Positions 60,100-64,000 of a stretch of DNA of 64,000 bases are shown here, piece after piece (position 1 is the first letter of the stretch; each line of letters begins with the position of its first letter). The stretch is from the NCBI GenBank assembly GCA_916613615.1, contig OU744732.1, positions 50,490,227 to 50,554,226 on the forward strand. Reading direction: 5' to 3'. This DNA comes from Steromphala cineraria. Its lineage: Eukaryota; Mollusca; Gastropoda; Trochida; Trochidae. Below the pieces are notes generated by a model. That model worked only from the letters and a program-made list of their open reading frames with translations. It did no database searches and was not told the origin of the DNA. A program made the translations under genes and the position numbers.

Positions 60100-62530
60100 T
60101 GAATTAGATAGACAGGCCACCGTCTGTCAAGGAAAAGTTAAATACAATAAAACAGTTTGGTGATAGAAGAAAAATTATTCAGGTTCATGTTCGTGAGTGG
60201 TATTGAAAAAAATATCCGATATCGTTCGAAAATGTTAATGACTTCAGAGAAGTTGGTAATGAAGACCCTACAGTACGCAGGTAAATGGATTTTACATATT
60301 TTAGAAGTTCGTATCAAATATTGATTTTCTTATCAATCAGATTTACTATAATCATTCCTTTTCTAACCTACTATTTTTTCTAGGTTTTTTTTATTTTTAA
60401 TTGTGCATGTCAACCTGAAACAATTAAAAAGTCCCCAAAAAGAGAGAACATGTTAACCAATGTGTACTATTGATAAACATAGCGGCAAATTTACGTGCTG
60501 TTCTTACATCCTACGCTATTATTCATGACAACTAATACACTTTTTTCATTCCAATAACCTTATTTGTGGTTGGCATAAATGGAAAATTCAACAAAATATG
60601 AAAAATCTTATTTTTGAGAATCCCAATTGTATCAATTACAAACATTTTACATAAATCCTACAATGATGGGTAGGATATAGGTCATTTGAAAGCATTGCAG
60701 GTGTATACCCTAAATGGGCCCCTTCAATTACGCGCTGTTAAACACAAGCCATGTATCACAGCAGGCGGAAGCGTGATATTTAGCCCGCTGACAACTCCAG
60801 ATGCGCTCATGAGACGAACAAGGCGATTGGTCAGTTATTGGAGGCATGTTCGATTAGATGAACCGGTGTGGCAATCTCACACGGGAATCGTCCAACCGAA
60901 TGCACGTACAATCATCGCTTGACATAGCCTCTCTACACAGTGCTAATTATCACCACAATCCACAGGCCCTAAACTTTCATTTGGACCCTGACAATACGTG
61001 TACCAGCTTTAAGTATTTAGGCATGATAATTCAAACGGATTATCATATCTTTATCTAGATTTCCTTTTCATTTGGAATAGTATGATGGCTTCGGTAATAT
61101 TAAAGATGCTGTATCATACTTGCAAGCGGTTCAGGATGAAACTTAGCTATTGAGAAATGAAATACATCACTTTGTAGAAAAATCTTTCGTCGAAATTTGG
61201 ATATCATATTTAGATTGTTTAATCAACAATAACATACTTATTTCGACGCGCAAAGCACAGTACCCCTCTTAGAAAGAGCATGTCATTTTGTGAACCCGCT
61301 TTCGGTGACGTAATCATTATGCTTGTAGGATTTACACCGTGTCTCAACTACCGTAATTGCGTTCGATGGGTATCAACTTTGACAGCAACGAATACCTAAT
61401 TCGGAGAAAAAGAATATAAAATCTAGTTGAGCGCGACAAAGACGGTTTTCAAGCGTACATTTAGAAACCGGAAGTTGTGAAATGGCCACACTTGATTCGC
61501 CCTTATGTCGACTGCCGTTTCGGTATTATTTGGTAAATTATCTCCTATTTGATGAATTTTGGTCCGATTTTCTAATGGTTGGTCGCTAAATTTTTCTAAA
61601 AATACAACGTTTACATTAAAAATACTTTTAAAATTATTGCACTATGATATAGCATCTTTAATGGTGAAATAACACAATGACAAGCTGTTGCTTAGATAAT
61701 AAATGACATTTGAAAGCACCTTAACCACCTATATCTATTGAGAATGTTCATATAATTTTTTTAATCATTTTTGTCCGTATTGTCCCAGGTTCAGGTCCGA
61801 AGTTTGTTGTATTGACCCGAGGCGAAGCCAAGAGCCAATACAGCAATCAGATGATCTGCAACTAAAACAAATTGTTTACTTGCACCACAGAAGACAGTTC
61901 ATTTTCATGAAAATCTAAATTGCGATCGGTGAACTCTTGAAACTGTTGAAAGTTTTGAAGTGATAACTTTCGTCTTTCACCATTGTGTCAGTATTTGCAT
62001 GCTCAGAGACGTATTGACCTATTTTTCTGAATTGACCTAGCTGACCTAGTTGCCCAATCATTTGGTCAAGACCGTTTATATTGTATCAGTGCCTTAGCTA
62101 GTTATTCAGTTGATAATTTAAATTATTGGAAAACGTTGTTTGAGAGACATTTAAGAAGTTGGAAATATCAAAATGACAAGGTGTTTTATGGATGACCAAC
62201 TTCTTTACTGAGAAAGTGAAATACAGGAATATTGGAACTACGTTGTTTGTGTCGGAAATTATGAGAATTGATGGAGATGAGATAACCAGTCTGGCTTGTA
62301 TGGTTTTTAAAAATACAAAATGGCTCTTCAGCGTAGGGCATGTTAACTTTTCAGGATAGCTGATTGATTATTAGAACAACTAGCCCTGTTTGCTTATGGA
62401 CGAATATTTATATTAGACTCCGTATTAAAATTCAATGCCCAAGTATCGATATCCAACAAGGCTACCTTATTTGGAAATAGTTAAAAGATACAACAGTTAT
62501 AAGTGGCTTTAATGGTTTGAATCCTCTTTA
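60100..62530. other. upstream flank of the M13 gene, no gene seen
   Basis: Short frames at 60,686-61,058 have slightly protein-like text (FKYLGMIIQTD resembles the end of non-LTR reverse transcriptases), but this is too short to call. A small palindrome (GTATTGACCCGAGGCGAAGC) is near 61,810. The 5' UTR exon of the M13 gene may be here, but I could not place it. Confidence 0.4.
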
Positions 62531-62538
62531 ACGTTTTT

Positions 62539-63425
62539 TAGCTCACCTTTACAAAGTAAATGTGAGCTTATGTCATGGCGCTTCGTCCGTCGTCCGTCTG
62601 TCTGTCCGTCTGTCCGTCTGTCCGTCCGTCCGTCTGTCCGTCCGTAAACTTTCACGAAAAAGACTACTCCTCCTAAACGAATTCAGATATCATTCTGAAA
62701 TTATAGTATGTTATACCCATGGTGATTCCCCACAGAAAGGTAGACGTTTCAGTTTTGAGAATCCAAGATGGCCGCCATGACAGCCATATTGAATTTTCAA
62801 TTAGATTTCATGAAAAAGACTACTCCTTCTAAACGAATACAGATATCATTCTGAAATTGTAGTATGTTATACCCATGGTGATTCCTCACAGAAAGGTAGA
62901 CGTTTCAGTTTTGAGAATCCAAGATGGCCGCCATGACAGCCATATTGAATTTTCAATTAGATTTCATGAAAAAGACTACTCCTTCTAAACGAATACAGAT
63001 ATCATTCTGAAATTGTATTATGTTATACCCATGGTGATTCTTCACAGAAAGGTAGACGTTTCAGTTTTGAGAATCCAAGATGGCCGCCATGACAGCCATA
63101 TTGAATTTTCAATTAGATTTCATGAAAAAGACTACTCCTTCTAAACGAATACAGATATCATTCTGAAATTGTAGTATGTTATACCTATGGTGATTCCGCA
63201 CAGAAAGGTAGACGTTAAAGTTTTGAGAATCCAATATGGCCGCCATGGCAGCCATATTGAATTTTCAATTAGATTTCATGACAAAGACTATTTCTCCTAA
63301 ACCAATCTAGATATCATTTTTATATTGTAGTATGTTATACCTATAGTGATTCCGCACAGAAAGGTAGCCGTTTCAGTTTTGAGAATCCAAGATGGCCGCA
63401 ATAGCAGCCATATTGACTTTTCAGC
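62539..63425. mobile_element. composite repeat with GACG tract and five 156 bp tandem units
   Basis: It starts with the hairpin TAGCTCACCTTTACAAAG..ATGTGAGCT, followed by a GTCCGTCTGTCCGTCC tract. Five units with a period of exactly 156 bases follow (starts at about 62,645, 62,801, 62,957, 63,113 and 63,269). Each holds AAAGACTACTCCT, TTATACC.ATGGTGATTC and CCAAGATGGCCGCCATG. The last two units are the most diverged. Same architecture as the elements at 14.05 and 43.01 kb, in the opposite order. Confidence 0.8.
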
Positions 63426-64000
63426 TGCAGATGACACATCATTATTATTAAATTTTAAGCTTTCATCAAGTGATCACTGGCACCATATAAATTCTCTAAT
63501 TTGAACTTACTAATCATAATTTATCTTAAATATGGAATATTTAAGATTGTCGTGCAAGTTGTTCTATATTTTTAAGTGTTTCTAAAAAAAATTAAGATGA
63601 AAGACAAACATAATTGATTAATTTGTTTAAAATCTTTATGGCAACTAGCAGCAAACACCAAATCACATTAAACATGTTAAATTTTAAACAATGGTATCTC
63701 CCTTATATTCCTTTAAATACCACACATAAGGGGTCAACCAGAGTTCACTATGTTGTCTAATACACATCCCAAGGCAGGCTGCTAGCATCACAGTGTCAGC
63801 TGCTAGTCTGTTGCATAATCAACCTGACCCAATTGATATGGTAGAGCATTATGCTATATGGCCATGGCCCATGTGTATGCAATAAAAGTTATGGACTTGT
63901 ATTCTCATGACAGTGATATGTTCTTTCTGAGAATAACAACTTACACAAAACTTGTCTACAATAAGCTTTGTGTTTAGCAATCTACATGATAAGTTGATGT
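63426..64000. other. no gene or recognised element
   Basis: AT-rich sequence with only short chance frames on either strand, and no repeat that I recognise from elsewhere in the window. Confidence 0.4.

Noticed and set aside
60858..61058. Reverse-transcriptase-like text FKYLGMIIQTD
   Set aside because: Only about eleven residues resemble the RT block, no neighbouring RT motifs were found, and the frame is 66 codons. Not enough for a feature.

Overview
This is eukaryotic, animal DNA: AT-rich, intron-rich, and full of short non-autonomous transposons, tandem repeats and tRNA-derived SINEs. The style of the repeats (terminal-inverted-repeat elements with ~150 bp tandem cores and GGAC-type microsatellites, and Meta-type SINE bodies) suggests a mollusc, most likely a marine bivalve. 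That is inference; no species marker was found. Most short open frames are chance. I rebuilt the genes by following splice sites, reading phase and family motifs on both strands.

Three genes are well supported. (1) Minus strand, 26,319 to 5,690: an eleven-exon gene for a five-segment membrane protein of 348 residues. A second, independent first exon at 18,490-18,354 joins exon 2 in the same phase and would give 359 residues. The C-terminal membrane segments loosely resemble a pore-loop channel, but I cannot name the family. (2) Plus strand, 31,309-33,210: an intronless 633-residue protein kinase-like gene with a normal VLK lysine, catalytic Asp, DFG and APE, but VND in place of HRD, and a long Ser/Ala/Pro tail. 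(3) Minus strand, 60,094 to 36,153: a complete 23-exon M13 zinc metallopeptidase (neprilysin/endothelin-converting-enzyme family), a 756-residue type II membrane protein with HEITH, ENMAD, VNAFY and a C-terminal CAVW.

Layout: 1-5,690, no gene supported apart from the probable 3' UTR of gene 1; 5,690-26,319, gene 1 with introns full of elements (GGAC-type composite repeats, pogo-like MITE, palindromes); 26,320-31,308, promoter-like sequence, a small zinc-knuckle open frame and two TIR elements; 31,309-33,210, the kinase; 33,211-36,152, a MITE and a SINE; 36,153-60,094, the M13 gene; 60,095-64,000, its upstream flank and a 156 bp tandem array. The three genes show no evident functional link.

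The most striking observation is inside the M13 gene. Several of its introns carry tandem duplications that start at an exon edge and copy the splice site. The largest, 46,195-50,271, is about 44 copies of an 89/100 bp unit holding the end of exon 10 with its 5' splice site, plus a 3' splice-site-like tract. Exon 7 (107 bp period) and exon 2 (~180 bp period plus a second partial copy) show the same thing on a smaller scale.
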